Source: Clostridiales bacterium (GTDB lineage: Bacteria; Bacillota; Clostridia; Lachnospirales; JAITVM01). From it: a DNA stretch of 5,494 bases. Positions 5,384 to 5,494 of the stretch are shown here, in pieces. The stretch is taken from positions 1 to 5,494 of the forward strand of contig JAITVM010000208.1 of the NCBI GenBank assembly GCA_031285815.1, in the 5' to 3' direction. Position 1 is the first letter of the stretch. Every line of letters starts with the position of its first letter. The notes below the pieces were generated by a model, which was not told where the DNA came from, ran no database searches, and saw only the letters and a program-made list of their open reading frames with translations. The translations under genes were made by a program, and so were the position numbers.

Positions 5384-5494
5384 TAATTTGAGAGTTTGAT
5401 CTTGGCTCAGGATGAACGCTGGCGGCGTGCTTAACACATGCAAGTCGAGCGTAGTTTAACTAGGTGCTTGCACCTAGTTAAACTAAGCGGCGGA
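5384..5494 (+). rRNA. rrs: 16S ribosomal RNA, 5' end (partial)
   Basis: The segment from 5391 onward (AGAGTTTGATC, then TGGCTCAGGATGAACGCTGG) is the universal 16S 5' region; 5391 corresponds to E. coli position 8, so the mature end is near 5384. It continues with the conserved CACATGCAAGTCGAGCG and ends in variable region V1. Helix 6 of V1 is a perfect 15-bp stem (5452-5466 with 5471-5485) closed by CTTG, followed by the conserved GCGGCGGA. The rest lies outside the window. The sequence has clostridial character, but 110 bases are too few for a genus. Confidence 0.97.

Overview
The window looks like chromosomal DNA from a low-GC Gram-positive bacterium, most likely a member of the Clostridia. 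The start of the 16S rRNA gene is of clostridial type, the intergenic DNA is AT-rich, ribosome binding sites are AGGAGG- or GGAGGGG-like, promoters match the housekeeping sigma consensus, and a Firmicutes-style boxA-like sequence precedes the 16S gene. The genus cannot be named from what is visible.

Layout, left to right. (1) Positions 1-1699, minus strand: a response regulator with a receiver domain and two tandem HD-GYP domains, cut by the window edge. It is probably a c-di-GMP phosphodiesterase whose second catalytic domain appears decayed. (2) 1700-1973: the upstream region of that gene, with a nested inverted repeat, plus a large palindromic terminator for the next gene. (3) 1974-3611, minus strand: an FGGY-family sugar kinase (xylulokinase or ribulokinase type). 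(4) 3612-3844: a divergent control region with a good promoter on each strand and several small dyads. (5) 3845-4798, plus strand: an apparent two-gene operon of DNA-3-methyladenine glycosylase I (tag) and a small ArsC/Spx-family thioredoxin-fold protein. (6) 4799-5494, plus strand: a strong promoter, tRNA-Ser(UGA), tRNA-Ser(GGA), a leader with a boxA-like sequence, and the first ~110 bases of a 16S rRNA gene. The two tRNA genes appear to be the leading genes of a ribosomal RNA operon.

The protein genes do not form a single pathway: signalling, sugar phosphorylation, base-excision repair and thiol/redox functions sit next to one another. I found no phage, transposase, CRISPR or defence genes, and no convincing undescribed system. 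The most interesting points are the gap-free intragenic duplication of the HD-GYP domain followed by loss of metal ligands in one copy, the paired tRNA-Ser genes ahead of 16S (one with an anticodon-stem mismatch), and several unexplained palindromes in the control regions.
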